Below, in pieces: positions 15,731 through 25,048 of a stretch of 64,000 nt of DNA (its first letter is position 1; every line of letters starts with the position of its first letter). Below the pieces are notes generated by a model that saw only the letters and a list, made by a program, of their open reading frames with translations, was not told the origin of the DNA and searched no databases. Source of the stretch: Flavobacterium proteolyticum (GTDB lineage Bacteria; Bacteroidota; Bacteroidia; Flavobacteriales; Flavobacteriaceae); NCBI RefSeq assembly GCF_015223105.1, contig NZ_JADFTZ010000001.1, forward strand, positions 1-64,000, in the 5' to 3' direction. The position numbers were made by a program, and so were the translations under genes.

Positions 15731-18700
15731 ATGGAAAGAAAAATTACCCAAAAATTCCATAAAGAATTGATAGTACTATACTGTCTCTTCTTTTTTAGCA
15801 TTGCAAAGGCTCAAACCCGAATTTCTTATCAAGGATTTGACAGCAAACCAGAAGATACTTGGAGTTATACTTCAACGTTAAATTCTGGAACCATCCAAAC
15901 CAACACAAGTACTTTTGTTTCTAGTCCAAACTCGTTACGATTTGGAGGTTCAAACAGTTCTACGCCTGATGATCCTAATATTAGTTTTACTAATGTTGAC
16001 ATCAGTAGTTTCTCTAATGTTTATGTATCTCTTCATTTTTCATCTAACGGATCTCCGGATGATAATGATGATTTGTATTTAGATGTTTCATACAACAACG
16101 GAGCTTCATATACAACTTCAGTAAAACTAATTGATGGAAAAAACAGTACAACATCAGACGTTTACGCATTTAATCATGTGGCAAGTGCAGGTAATACTGT
16201 AGGCTCTCCTTACACTTTTGCTATTCCAAATGGCAATACACAAGTAAAAATCAGAATTCGATTTGATGAATTAAACGGTACAAGTAATACTTCTGATTAC
16301 TATTTTATAGACAATGTTAGTTTGTATGGAAATCAAGCAGGAAATCATCTAGAAGTTCTTGGATTAAACAATACAAATATTGCTCATAATTCATCTGCTT
16401 CCTCAATTAATGGAACTGATTTTGGAGAAACTCAAATTGTTTCAGATCCTGTAATTAGAACGTTCACAATAAAAAATATCGGAACTAACACCATCAACTT
16501 AACTGGAACTCCTTTGGTTCAAATCATCGGAAGTTCAGATTTTACAGTTATTCAAAATCCTAGCAGTTCCATCAATACGAATAACTCAAGTACTTTTAAA
16601 ATAAAATTTAATCCAAGTTCTATTGGAACTAAAACAGCACAAGTATCCGTTGCAAGTAATAGTGATGATGTGAGTCCGTTTTTATTTGACATAACTGGAA
16701 AAGGAATTCAAACTTTTTACGATAGTGACAACGATGGAATTTTTGACAATGTAGACATAGACGATGACAATGACGGAATTAGAGATGATATTGAAGAATC
16801 TAATTGTAATTCTTTAAACGGAAATAAAGTAAATTATAAATTCCTTAACGAAACTTTTGGTGCTGGGGGTCGTACAACCATCAACACTACCTATGATGCG
16901 TATACCTCATATTGTTATGAAGACGGATCTGCAGGTGTAAACACCCCAGAATGTCCCGATTTAAGTACAACCGACTTAAATGACGGGAAATATACCATTG
17001 GTCCAACACCTGATGGCACTGCTTCTTGGGTTAATACGTATTGGTACAAGGGTGGTGATCATACTGGAAATCCAAACGGAAGAATGGCAATTTTTAATGC
17101 ATCTTATACACCAGGTATTTTTTACACTGCTTCTATTACAGGCGCACTTCCAAACATTCCTATTACCTACAGTTTTTGGGTTTTAAATATAGATAGAACA
17201 GATGCTGCTGGAATTGCAACTCGATTAAGACCTGATGTGCGAGTAGAATTTCGCGATATGAGTAATAACCTAATTACTTACATTGAAACTGGAGACATTC
17301 CTCCTACTTCACCAGCAGGTGATTGGCAACATTTTACTGCAGATATTAACTTAAATGTAAGTGCATTCCAAGTAATTTTTATTAATAATGAAACAGGAGG
17401 AATGGGAAATGATTTGGCCTTAGATGACATCTTAATTACTCAAACTTTATGTGATTTAGATGGAGATAATATTGCCGATGTATTTGATTTAGATTCCGAT
17501 AACGACGGAATTCCAGATGTAGTTGAAGTTGGCTTAGGCAATTTATCAGATGGAAAAGCTTATTTGTACCAATGGGTAGACGTAAACCAAAATGGTATGC
17601 ATGATGTAGCGGAATCTCACATTGTTCCTGATAATGATGGCGATGGCGCTCCTAATTACTTAGATTTAGACAGTGATAACGATAGTGTTTTTGACGTAGA
17701 TGAATCTTGGGCTGGAAACATAAATGCTTATGCTGGTTATGAAAATGGAGATGGCGACATTAATGGAGATGGCGCAGGAGATGGTCCAGAATCTGAAACT
17801 TTTAGAAATAAAGACACGAATGGAGATGGTAATTTAGAAGGCTTTGGCGACGGAATCTTAGATATTTATGATTATGCTTTTAATATTTATGGAAATGACA
17901 ACCAAGGTACAAATGTAGCCCCTTTTTCATATTACGTTAAAGATACCGATGGAGATGGAATTCCAGACTATCTAGATGTAATGTCAAACGGTGTAACTTT
18001 TGACATTTCGCACACTCTTTACGCTAGTTTGGACGCTAACAACGATGGAATTATTGACGGAACTACCGATTCAGATGGTGACGGAATTTTAGACGCTTTT
18101 GATACAAATAACGCTGTTTTTGGTTCTCCAAGAGATTTAGAACGAAAACTATTCATCTCTTTTGATGGCAGAAACGATTATGCAACTGACAACAACATTA
18201 TAACCAATTGGTCAAATGCTTCTCTGATGGCTTGGATTAATATTAACCCTGCATTTTCTTCTGAAGGAATTGTGGTGGGTCAAGATAAATTTTACATAAA
18301 AATTAATAATTCAAAAGAAGTAGAAGTAGTTGCTAACGGAACAACTTTAAGTAACAATTTGGCACTAAATTCGGCACAATGGATACATGTTGGAGCGGTT
18401 TATGATGGTTCAAACGAACTACTGAAATTATTCGTAAATGGCGAAATGATTGCAAGTACTTCTGTTTCCGGAACTATTTCGGATACTTCCCTTTTTACCA
18501 TTGGAAAAAATTCAATTACAAATACCCAGTTTTTCAAAGGAAAAATTGATGAAGTGCGCTTGTTTAATGTTGCGTTAACGGATTCGCAATTCCAAAAAAT
18601 GGTATATCAAGAAATTCAAGACAATAGTAGCCAAACGCGTGGAGCCATTATTCCAAAGGACATTCCAAGTTTACCATGGATTAATCTTGTTCGCTACTAC

Positions 18701-20638
18701 AGAATGGACAATTATAAAGATGATGTAATTGATAATCACACTACCTCAACAATTGATACAGCTCCAGGAGCTAGAATCTATAATGTAAAAACGATTGCCG
18801 TTCAAGAAGCGCCAATGCCATTTGTAACAGAGCAAACTGGCGATTTTCCAACAGCTGTAAACTCAATTCAGAAAGAAATTCGCGGATTAGATATTGCCGA
18901 TTACGATTGGTCAATTGTTCATGTAAAACATAACATTAATTCAAACATAAATCATATTGATTTAGGAATGATTGTCGATTCAAATGTATTAATTGATGTT
19001 GTAAATGACACCAAACTGCAAAATGATTGGTATTTAAAATTAGATGGAAAAATCGATTTACATGATTATTCACAGTTGCTACAAACTACAGACAGTGATT
19101 TAGATCCTACAAGTATTGGTACCATAGAAAAAGATCAAAAAGGAACCGGAAATTTATACAATTATAATTATTGGTCATCTCCAGTAAGTTCAGTTGCTAG
19201 TTCTACAAATAACAACACTGGTTTTACAGTTGGTAGTGTGCTTCGCGATGGAACAAATGCAGCAAATCCACAAAACATTTCATGGACAACAGGATTAAAT
19301 GGCGTTGCAAATCCACTCAGATTAGCAAGATATTGGCTGTACAAGTTTACTAATTTAACATCAGAATATGCCAATTGGCAACAAATCAACGAAAACACAG
19401 TACTTCAATCTGGGCAAGCTTACACCATGAAAGGAAGCGGAATTGTTGCTCCGCCAAACATTCAACTACAAAATTATGTTTTTACCGGAAAACCAAATAA
19501 TGGTTTAATCAATCATAACGGAATTCAAATCGGGATTAATAACATTAACTTAGTTGGAAATCCTTATCCATCTGCGTTAGATGCTAATGAATTCATCGGT
19601 GATAATTTAAATTCAATTACAGGGACTTTATATTTTTGGGAACATTATGCATCAAACAATACTCATGTTTTATCTGGTTATCAAGGTGGTTACGCAGCTC
19701 GCAATTTAGTGGGTGGCGTTCCACCAGTTTCACCAGCATTGATTAGCGGCTTAGGTTCCAGCACTAGAATTCCAGGCAGATATATTCCTGTAGCACAAGG
19801 ATATTTTGTTAAAGGAAATTCGAATGGAGGACAAATAACTTTTCAAAACAGTCAAAGAAAATTTGTGAAAGAAACCAGTACATCTTCAAATGAAATGTTC
19901 AGAAATAATAATGAGAAAACAAATCCACAAAATAGTAACGAAGAAGAAATTCCTGATAATTATACAAGATTGAGATTAGGCTATACAGGAAGTACTAATT
20001 TTCATCGCCAACTTTTGATTGGTTTTATGAATGAAAATGCTAATGATGAATACAATTTAGGATATGATGGCGAAATCATAGATCTTCAACCTGATGATGT
20101 TTATTTTCAAACTGGAAACTACAAATTAGTGATACAAGGTGTTGGCTACTTTTATTCTAATGCTATTTATCCATTGACTGTAAAATCAAGTCAATCAGGA
20201 ACCGTAACTTTCATGATTGATGGATTGGAAAATTTTGATTTAAATCAACCTATTTACATTCATGACAATACAAATGATAGCTACAATGACATTCGAACAT
20301 CAAATTTTACTGTAGTTCTTCCTGCAGGTGAAATTAATGATAGATTTTCATTGCGATTTTCAAATCAAACATTATCAAACAATGAATTTGAAAACAGTCA
20401 AAATATGGTATTCTTTAATTCTGAAAGCCATCAATTAGAAATCATAAACCCAAAAAATACTGAAATTGAAGAAGCTACTTTATTTTCAATTTTAGGACAA
20501 AAAATCAATAATTGGAAAGTAAATAGTTCAGAAAACAATATCAAATTATCAGTTAAAAATGTTGCTAACGGAATTTATATTGTGAAAATAAAAACTAATG
20601 ATAATAAATACTTAAGTCAAAAAATTATCATTAGGTAG
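15731..20638 (+). CDS. Large T9SS cargo protein with choice-of-anchor, TSP3-like, LamG and type A sorting domains
   Basis: A 1635-residue surface or secreted protein. The chosen ATG (15731) gives a signal peptide ending AKAQ. In order: a carbohydrate-binding-like beta domain (about 25-205), an ASPM-SPD2-Hydin-type Ig domain (about 220-330), calcium-binding thrombospondin type 3-like repeats (DSDNDG, DDDNDG, DTDGDG) interleaved with another beta domain (about 335-800), a LamG-like jelly roll (about 810-960), a long beta-rich region, and a type A T9SS domain in the last ~75 residues (LFSILGQ, NGIYIVKI). It is a probable adhesin or matrix protein. It appears monocistronic, with a terminator 29 bases after the stop. 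Confidence 0.88.
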   Translation: MERKITQKFHKELIVLYCLFFFSIAKAQTRISYQGFDSKPEDTWSYTSTLNSGTIQTNTSTFVSSPNSLRFGGSNSSTPDDPNISFTNVDISSFSNVYVSLHFSSNGSPDDNDDLYLDVSYNNGASYTTSVKLIDGKNSTTSDVYAFNHVASAGNTVGSPYTFAIPNGNTQVKIRIRFDELNGTSNTSDYYFIDNVSLYGNQAGNHLEVLGLNNTNIAHNSSASSINGTDFGETQIVSDPVIRTFTIKNIGTNTINLTGTPLVQIIGSSDFTVIQNPSSSINTNNSSTFKIKFNPSSIGTKTAQVSVASNSDDVSPFLFDITGKGIQTFYDSDNDGIFDNVDIDDDNDGIRDDIEESNCNSLNGNKVNYKFLNETFGAGGRTTINTTYDAYTSYCYEDGSAGVNTPECPDLSTTDLNDGKYTIGPTPDGTASWVNTYWYKGGDHTGNPNGRMAIFNASYTPGIFYTASITGALPNIPITYSFWVLNIDRTDAAGIATRLRPDVRVEFRDMSNNLITYIETGDIPPTSPAGDWQHFTADINLNVSAFQVIFINNETGGMGNDLALDDILITQTLCDLDGDNIADVFDLDSDNDGIPDVVEVGLGNLSDGKAYLYQWVDVNQNGMHDVAESHIVPDNDGDGAPNYLDLDSDNDSVFDVDESWAGNINAYAGYENGDGDINGDGAGDGPESETFRNKDTNGDGNLEGFGDGILDIYDYAFNIYGNDNQGTNVAPFSYYVKDTDGDGIPDYLDVMSNGVTFDISHTLYASLDANNDGIIDGTTDSDGDGILDAFDTNNAVFGSPRDLERKLFISFDGRNDYATDNNIITNWSNASLMAWININPAFSSEGIVVGQDKFYIKINNSKEVEVVANGTTLSNNLALNSAQWIHVGAVYDGSNELLKLFVNGEMIASTSVSGTISDTSLFTIGKNSITNTQFFKGKIDEVRLFNVALTDSQFQKMVYQEIQDNSSQTRGAIIPKDIPSLPWINLVRYYRMDNYKDDVIDNHTTSTIDTAPGARIYNVKTIAVQEAPMPFVTEQTGDFPTAVNSIQKEIRGLDIADYDWSIVHVKHNINSNINHIDLGMIVDSNVLIDVVNDTKLQNDWYLKLDGKIDLHDYSQLLQTTDSDLDPTSIGTIEKDQKGTGNLYNYNYWSSPVSSVASSTNNNTGFTVGSVLRDGTNAANPQNISWTTGLNGVANPLRLARYWLYKFTNLTSEYANWQQINENTVLQSGQAYTMKGSGIVAPPNIQLQNYVFTGKPNNGLINHNGIQIGINNINLVGNPYPSALDANEFIGDNLNSITGTLYFWEHYASNNTHVLSGYQGGYAARNLVGGVPPVSPALISGLGSSTRIPGRYIPVAQGYFVKGNSNGGQITFQNSQRKFVKETSTSSNEMFRNNNEKTNPQNSNEEEIPDNYTRLRLGYTGSTNFHRQLLIGFMNENANDEYNLGYDGEIIDLQPDDVYFQTGNYKLVIQGVGYFYSNAIYPLTVKSSQSGTVTFMIDGLENFDLNQPIYIHDNTNDSYNDIRTSNFTVVLPAGEINDRFSLRFSNQTLSNNEFENSQNMVFFNSESHQLEIINPKNTEIEEATLFSILGQKINNWKVNSSENNIKLSVKNVANGIYIVKIKTNDNKYLSQKIIIR

Positions 20639-20666
20639 TGAACAACTACATTTTTTTCTACTCTTA

Positions 20667-20700
20667 AAACGGGTGCTTTCAAATTTGAAAGTATCCGTTT
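20667..20700. terminator. Bidirectional terminator hairpin
   Basis: AAACGGGTGCTTTC pairs with GAAAGTATCCGTTT (one mismatch and a wobble) between two convergent genes. Confidence 0.7.
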
Positions 20701-20718
20701 ACTTATTATTATAAACAA

Positions 20719-21066
20719 TTAAACTTTAAAATAATCTCCAAGTTTCTTTCCAATCCAATAAGCCATCCCAATTCCTAAAATCAAAATCCAAAGATTCATA
20801 AAAATATAAAACGTGTAAACAATTGGATATTCAGTTGAATTAAAGCAGTAATTATCAATCAAAAAACAAAATTGAGTAGTTTCTTTAGAAAATAACGACA
20901 ACGCAAAACTCATTAAAAAAGTAATTCCCAAAGCCGACAAAATATAAACCACGTTTTTATTCATCGGTTTTTTGCCTGTTGGAGCAAACACATTTCTTTC
21001 CGCTTCAGTACGTTTGTTGTTCTGAAGTGACCAAATTACTTTTTTAGCTTCGTCGTCTACATTCAT
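20719..21066 (-). CDS. Small membrane protein of unknown function
   Basis: A 115-residue protein that I do not recognise. A charged cytosolic N-terminus (residues 1-33, with NKRTEAERNVF) precedes two hydrophobic segments (about 38-60 and 81-107) and a KK-containing end, so it is an inner-membrane protein with two helices. Two cysteines lie in the loop between them. It follows hisS on the same strand after 132 bases containing a repeat and a hairpin, so cotranscription is uncertain. Confidence 0.65.
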   Translation of the reverse strand: MNVDDEAKKVIWSLQNNKRTEAERNVFAPTGKKPMNKNVVYILSALGITFLMSFALSLFSKETTQFCFLIDNYCFNSTEYPIVYTFYIFMNLWILILGIGMAYWIGKKLGDYFKV

Positions 21067-21068
21067 AT

Positions 21069-21118
21069 TTTATTTAACCGCAAAGTCGCAAAGTTTTTCG
21101 CAAGGTTCGCAAAGTTAT
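21069..21118. repeat. Dispersed GCAAAG-type repeat, copy 1
   Basis: This 50-base stretch with three GCAAAG steps separated by TTTTTCGC resembles 24105-24150 downstream of the ABC permease, in the same orientation. It lies immediately upstream of the small membrane protein. Confidence 0.6.
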
Positions 21119-21133
21119 TTTTAAGATTATTCT

Positions 21134-21174
21134 AATTTCTCAAATCTGCGTTCCTTATCCAGATTTGAGAAATT
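21134..21174. terminator. 14-bp perfect hairpin downstream of hisS
   Basis: AATTTCTCAAATCT (21134-21147) pairs perfectly with AGATTTGAGAAATT (21161-21174). It lies 25 bases after the hisS stop and may terminate it, though no long T run follows. The loop contains GCGTTCC, linking it to the AATCTGTGTTCC repeats near recF and murB. Confidence 0.5.
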
Positions 21175-21198
21175 TTCTATACAAAGTTCGGTGTTTAA

Positions 21199-22569
21199 TT
21201 ATTGTAATAACGTAACTAATGTTGCAAAGTCCACTTTTTGTTGTTCACCAGTAACTAAGTTTTTTAAACCAAATTCTTCACGTTCCATTTCCGATTCCCC
21301 TACAATTACTGCAAATGGGATTCCCCTTCTATCAGCGTGTTTAAATTGTTTGTCAATTTTTGCTTTATCCGGATATAACTCAACCTTGATTCCTTTTTGA
21401 CGTAATTTTCCGATGGCTTTCATCGCATACAAGGCTTCTTTATCTCCGAAATTTAAGAACAACGCTTTTGATGTAGCTAAAACAGCTTCTGGAAACAAAC
21501 CAACTTCTTCCATTACCAAAGCAATTCGGTCTAAACCAAATGAAATTCCTACACCTGACATATTTTTCAATCCAAAAATTCCAGTCAAGTCATCATAACG
21601 ACCACCGCCACCAATTGAACCCATTGCTACTCCTTTTGGAGCTGCAACTTCAAAAATGGCTCCTGTGTAATAATTTAAACCACGTGCTAACGTCACATCT
21701 AAATCCAAAAAAGCGGTTTGCAAACCTAAAGTCGTAACGTTATCACAAATAAATTGCAACTCGTTAACGCCTTTCATTCCTTCTTCAGAATTCGCTAATA
21801 ATTGTGCTAATTTTTCTATTTTCTCATTAATCGTTCCCGTAAAATTGAACAACGGTTGTACTTTCTCAATAGCCGTTTCCGAAATGCCTTTTTCTAACAT
21901 TTCTTTTTTCACGCCGTCCTCGCCTATTTTGTCTAATTTATCTAACGCTACCGTAAAATCAATCAATTTATCCGAAGCACCAATTACCTCAGCTATTCCA
22001 GATAATATTTTGCGATTGTTAATTTTAATGGTAACGCCACCTAAACCTAACTGACTAAAAACCGAGTCATACAATTGCACCAACTCCACTTCTTGCCAAA
22101 GTGAATTCGAACCCACCACATCAGCATCACATTGATAAAACTCTCTAAAACGTCCTTTTTGAGGTCTATCGGCACGCCAAACGGGTTGAATTTGGTAACG
22201 CTTAAATGGAAACTCAATTTCATTTTGGTGTTGTACCACATAACGCGCAAAAGGAACAGTTAAATCGTAGCGAAGCGCTTTTTCGGAGATATGACTTGTT
22301 AATTTCAAACTATCTCTATTTTCTAATAAAGTAGCATCCGCTTTAGCCAAGTAATCCCCCGAATTCAAAATCTTAAAAATCAGTCGATCGCCTTCTTCAC
22401 CATATTTCCCCATTAAGGTTTCGGAATTTTCAAACGAAGGCGTTTCAATAGGTTGAAAGCCAAATTTCTCAAAATTGGTTTTTATCGTACTGAAAATATA
22501 ATTGCGTTTCGCCACTTCTGCTGGTGAAAAATCTCGGGTTCCTTTTGGTATGCTTGGTTTTTGTGCCAT
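21199..22569 (-). CDS. hisS: Histidine--tRNA ligase
   Basis: A 456-residue class II aminoacyl-tRNA synthetase that charges tRNA-His. Visible are the GTRDF opening with the motif 1 region, the motif 2 region (FRRFYQCDAD-type, here [15 protein letters not shown]), the histidine-specific [14 protein letters not shown] and GGGGRYDDL segments, and motif 3 ([11 protein letters not shown]). The C-terminal ~95 residues are the anticodon-binding alpha/beta domain. Length fits the family. The gene is divergent from the ABC permease, with a long inverted repeat between them. Confidence 0.97.
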   Translation of the reverse strand: MAQKPSIPKGTRDFSPAEVAKRNYIFSTIKTNFEKFGFQPIETPSFENSETLMGKYGEEGDRLIFKILNSGDYLAKADATLLENRDSLKLTSHISEKALRYDLTVPFARYVVQHQNEIEFPFKRYQIQPVWRADRPQKGRFREFYQCDADVVGSNSLWQEVELVQLYDSVFSQLGLGGVTIKINNRKILSGIAEVIGASDKLIDFTVALDKLDKIGEDGVKKEMLEKGISETAIEKVQPLFNFTGTINEKIEKLAQLLANSEEGMKGVNELQFICDNVTTLGLQTAFLDLDVTLARGLNYYTGAIFEVAAPKGVAMGSIGGGGRYDDLTGIFGLKNMSGVGISFGLDRIALVMEEVGLFPEAVLATSKALFLNFGDKEALYAMKAIGKLRQKGIKVELYPDKAKIDKQFKHADRRGIPFAVIVGESEMEREEFGLKNLVTGEQQKVDFATLVTLLQ

Positions 22570-22670
22570 TTTTGTAATGTGTCAATTTGAAAATGTGTCA
22601 ATAAGACGTTTCTAATTTTTGTAGTGCAAATATCGGATATATTCGGCAGTATAAAAAATCTATTTTTGGT

Positions 22671-22812
22671 TTTAAACACATAGACACATAGTTTAAATTT
22701 AAACTAAAAAGGCATTATATTTCACATCAAAACACATAGCCTTTGTGAGCTATGAAAAGTGAAACACCTAAAATTATACACAATCCAAATCTAATGTGTC
22801 TATGTGTTTAAA
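22671..22812. repeat. 142-base inverted-repeat element between hisS and the ABC permease gene
   Basis: Perfect 19-base arms (22671-22689 and 22794-22812) enclose a core with further nested palindromes, such as CATAGC against GCTATG. The right half recurs, inverted, at 62066-62132. No coding capacity. It is similar in size to the palindrome at 26503-26636. Confidence 0.85.
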
Positions 22813-22862
22813 AAAATCACGACAATATTGTAACATTTTACGCTTACTTAAGTCTTATAGTC

Positions 22863-24104
22863 ATGGTAGGATTATTTAAGGAAAATACAAAAATTGCGCT
22901 TGATTCCATTAGAAGTCAGGCTTTGCGTACTTCATTAACAGTAATGATTATTGCTATTGGAATTTGGGCTTTAGTGGGTGTATTAACATTGGTAAATGCC
23001 CTTGAAAATTCTTTACTAAGCAATTTTGCTTCTATGGGAGCCAATACTTTTTCTATAAGTCAATATGATTATTCGTCTGAGATTAATCAAAATGATGCAG
23101 AACAAAAAATCAATCCGATTATCAGTTATCCAGAAGCAAAATCGTTTCAAAACAAATATGATTTTCCGTTTACCAATACTTCATTGTCATTTACTGCAGG
23201 TTCCGCTATTGAAGTAAAATATGGCGAAAAGAAAACAGATCCTGAGATTAATGTAGTTGGAATAGATGAAAATTTCTGCCCAATTAAAGGTCTAGAAGTA
23301 GTAAAAGGTCGAAATTTTAATTCGTTTGACATTGAAAACAATCATTATGTATGCATTTTAGGTTCAGATTTTGAAAAAGGTCTATTTGCTAATTTAAATC
23401 CTATCGACAAAACTATTTCCATCCGTGGGGCAAAATTTAAAGTCATTGGAGTTTTAAAAGAAAAAGGATCTACCTTTGGAAATAGTCAAGATTTGAGAGT
23501 TCTAATTCCTATACAAGTGGCGCGCTCCTTATTTTCGGCACCTAACATCAACTATAATTTAGATATTATTGTAGACAATGAAGCCTTATTAGATGAAGCG
23601 GTTGATGACGCGATTATCACCATGCGAAGCGTTAGAAAACTAAATCCAATAGAAAAAGAAAACTTTGGAATTGAAAGAAGTGATGATTTAAGACGTACTT
23701 TACTTGAAGAAGTAGAATTTTTGAGTTGGATGGCATGGATTATAGGACTTTTAACCGTGTTTGGATCTACAATAGCCTTAACAAATATCATGCTTGTTTC
23801 GGTAACAGAACGTACTAGAGAAATTGGGGTTCGAAAATCTTTAGGAGCCAAAAGATCAACAATTGGATGGCAATTCTTAACTGAAACTTTTGTAATCAGT
23901 CAAATGGGAGGTTTCTTTGGATTGATTTTAGGAATTGTTACGGGATATATGATCGCTTCGTTTTTTAAATTTCCATTTAGCACTCCTTGGTTAGCTATCA
24001 TTGCTACTGTAGTAACTACTATTTTGGTGACGATTATATCTGGATTAGTTCCAGCACTTAAAGCTGCTAAATTAGATCCTGTGGAAGCGTTGCGATACGA
24101 ATAA
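22863..24104 (+). CDS. MacB/FtsX-type ABC transporter permease
   Basis: A 413-residue inner-membrane protein with the MacB architecture: a short cytosolic N-terminus, TM1 (about 22-45), a large periplasmic MacB_PCD domain (about 46-270), and three C-terminal helices (about 285-310, 335-360, 375-400). The coupling motif TERTREIGVRKSLGA is intact, as is the DPVEALRYE terminus. Such permeases work as dimers with a separate ATPase in mechanotransmission or lipoprotein/efflux systems. No ATPase gene is adjacent, so the partner must be encoded elsewhere. Substrate unknown. Confidence 0.9.
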   Translation: MVGLFKENTKIALDSIRSQALRTSLTVMIIAIGIWALVGVLTLVNALENSLLSNFASMGANTFSISQYDYSSEINQNDAEQKINPIISYPEAKSFQNKYDFPFTNTSLSFTAGSAIEVKYGEKKTDPEINVVGIDENFCPIKGLEVVKGRNFNSFDIENNHYVCILGSDFEKGLFANLNPIDKTISIRGAKFKVIGVLKEKGSTFGNSQDLRVLIPIQVARSLFSAPNINYNLDIIVDNEALLDEAVDDAIITMRSVRKLNPIEKENFGIERSDDLRRTLLEEVEFLSWMAWIIGLLTVFGSTIALTNIMLVSVTERTREIGVRKSLGAKRSTIGWQFLTETFVISQMGGFFGLILGIVTGYMIASFFKFPFSTPWLAIIATVVTTILVTIISGLVPALKAAKLDPVEALRYE

Positions 24105-24150
24105 ATTTAAACGCAAAGACGCTAAGTTTTTTCGCAAAGTTCGTTAAGAA
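24105..24150. repeat. Dispersed GCAAAG-type repeat, copy 2
   Basis: This begins right after the permease stop codon and shares the arrangement GCAAAG, AAGTTTTTTCGCAAAG, TTCG with 21069-21118. Non-coding. Confidence 0.6.
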
Positions 24151-24166
24151 AATTGTGTGATTAATG

Positions 24167-25048
24167 TTAAATCGAACACTTAATCATTCTATTATTTCCA
24201 TACATATCTTTTTTCAATTCGATATTTTTGAAACCTAGATTTTGTAATAACTCAACCGTTTCTTTTCCTAAATATTGATTGATTTCGAAGAATAACAATC
24301 CGTTTGGAGACAAGTTTTTCAAAGCCAATTGTGCAATTTTTCTATAAAAAAGTAAGGCATCGGTATCTTCTACAAATAGCGCTAAATGCGGTTCGTAGTC
24401 TAATACGTTTTTCTTGATTTCTTCTTTTTCCAAATTACGAACATAAGGCGGATTGGAAACGATGATATTGTAGGATGATGGGTGATGTATGACGGATGAT
24501 GGAAGTTGAGATAAATCTTCCACTTCTAAAATGTTAGTTTGAATGAAATTCACCTCAACCTTATTTAATTCCGCATTTCTTTTAGCAACTTCTAACGCTT
24601 TTTCGGAAACATCAATAGCTGAAACGTTTGCTTCTGGTAAATTAGTTTTTAATGAAATAGGAATACATCCAGTTCCTGTTCCAATGTCGAGAATATTGAT
24701 GGGTGATGGATGATGGATGATGGATGAATTTAAAATCCATTCTACTAACTCTTCTGTTTCTGGTCTTGGAATTAAAGTGTTTTCATTGACTTCAAATTGC
24801 AAACCGTAAAACCAAGCTTCACCTGTTATGTACTGAATGGGTTTCTCTTGTTGTAAATCCGCTAAAATTGTATTCCACTTTTTAACTTCTTCTTCTGAAA
24901 GTTCAAAATTCGGATTTAAAGCTACATCTATGCGTTTTAAATTATGCAAATATTCAGTTAAGATGAAAAAGAAACTTTCGATTTCTTGTTCGTCTTGACT
25001 ATTTTTTAATGAATCGAAAAAGTGGGTTTTAAAATCTTTTAAAAGCAT
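24167..25048 (-). CDS. prmC: Peptide chain release factor N5-glutamine methyltransferase
   Basis: A 293-residue SAM-dependent enzyme that methylates the GGQ glutamine of RF1/RF2. An N-terminal helical domain (about 1-100, with the PIQYITGEAWFYG and TLIPRPETEEL motifs) precedes the Rossmann domain with DIGTGTG and the catalytic NPPYV. I start it at the ATG at 25048, which overlaps the upstream stop by one base (TAATG). Odd point: two short Ser/His/Pro inserts (SSIIHHPSP before the SAM motif and PSSVIHHPSS before NPPY) are encoded by heptanucleotide repeats. Confidence 0.95.
   Translation of the reverse strand: MLLKDFKTHFFDSLKNSQDEQEIESFFFILTEYLHNLKRIDVALNPNFELSEEEVKKWNTILADLQQEKPIQYITGEAWFYGLQFEVNENTLIPRPETEELVEWILNSSIIHHPSPINILDIGTGTGCIPISLKTNLPEANVSAIDVSEKALEVAKRNAELNKVEVNFIQTNILEVEDLSQLPSSVIHHPSSYNIIVSNPPYVRNLEKEEIKKNVLDYEPHLALFVEDTDALLFYRKIAQLALKNLSPNGLLFFEINQYLGKETVELLQNLGFKNIELKKDMYGNNRMIKCSI
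24473..24503. repeat. Heptanucleotide tandem repeat inside prmC (site 2)
   Basis: Successive heptads GGATGAT, GGGTGAT, GTATGAC, GGATGAT, then partly GGAAGTT. They encode the VIHHPSS insert just before the NPPY motif. Confidence 0.75.
24698..24727. repeat. Heptanucleotide tandem repeat inside prmC (site 1)
   Basis: GATGGGT followed by three exact GATGGAT heptads and a partial unit. They encode the IIHHPSP insert just before the SAM-binding DIGTGTG motif. Confidence 0.85.

Noticed and set aside
24698..24727. CRISPR-like array
   Set aside because: The units are 7 bases long without spacers and lie in a reading frame; no cas genes are present.
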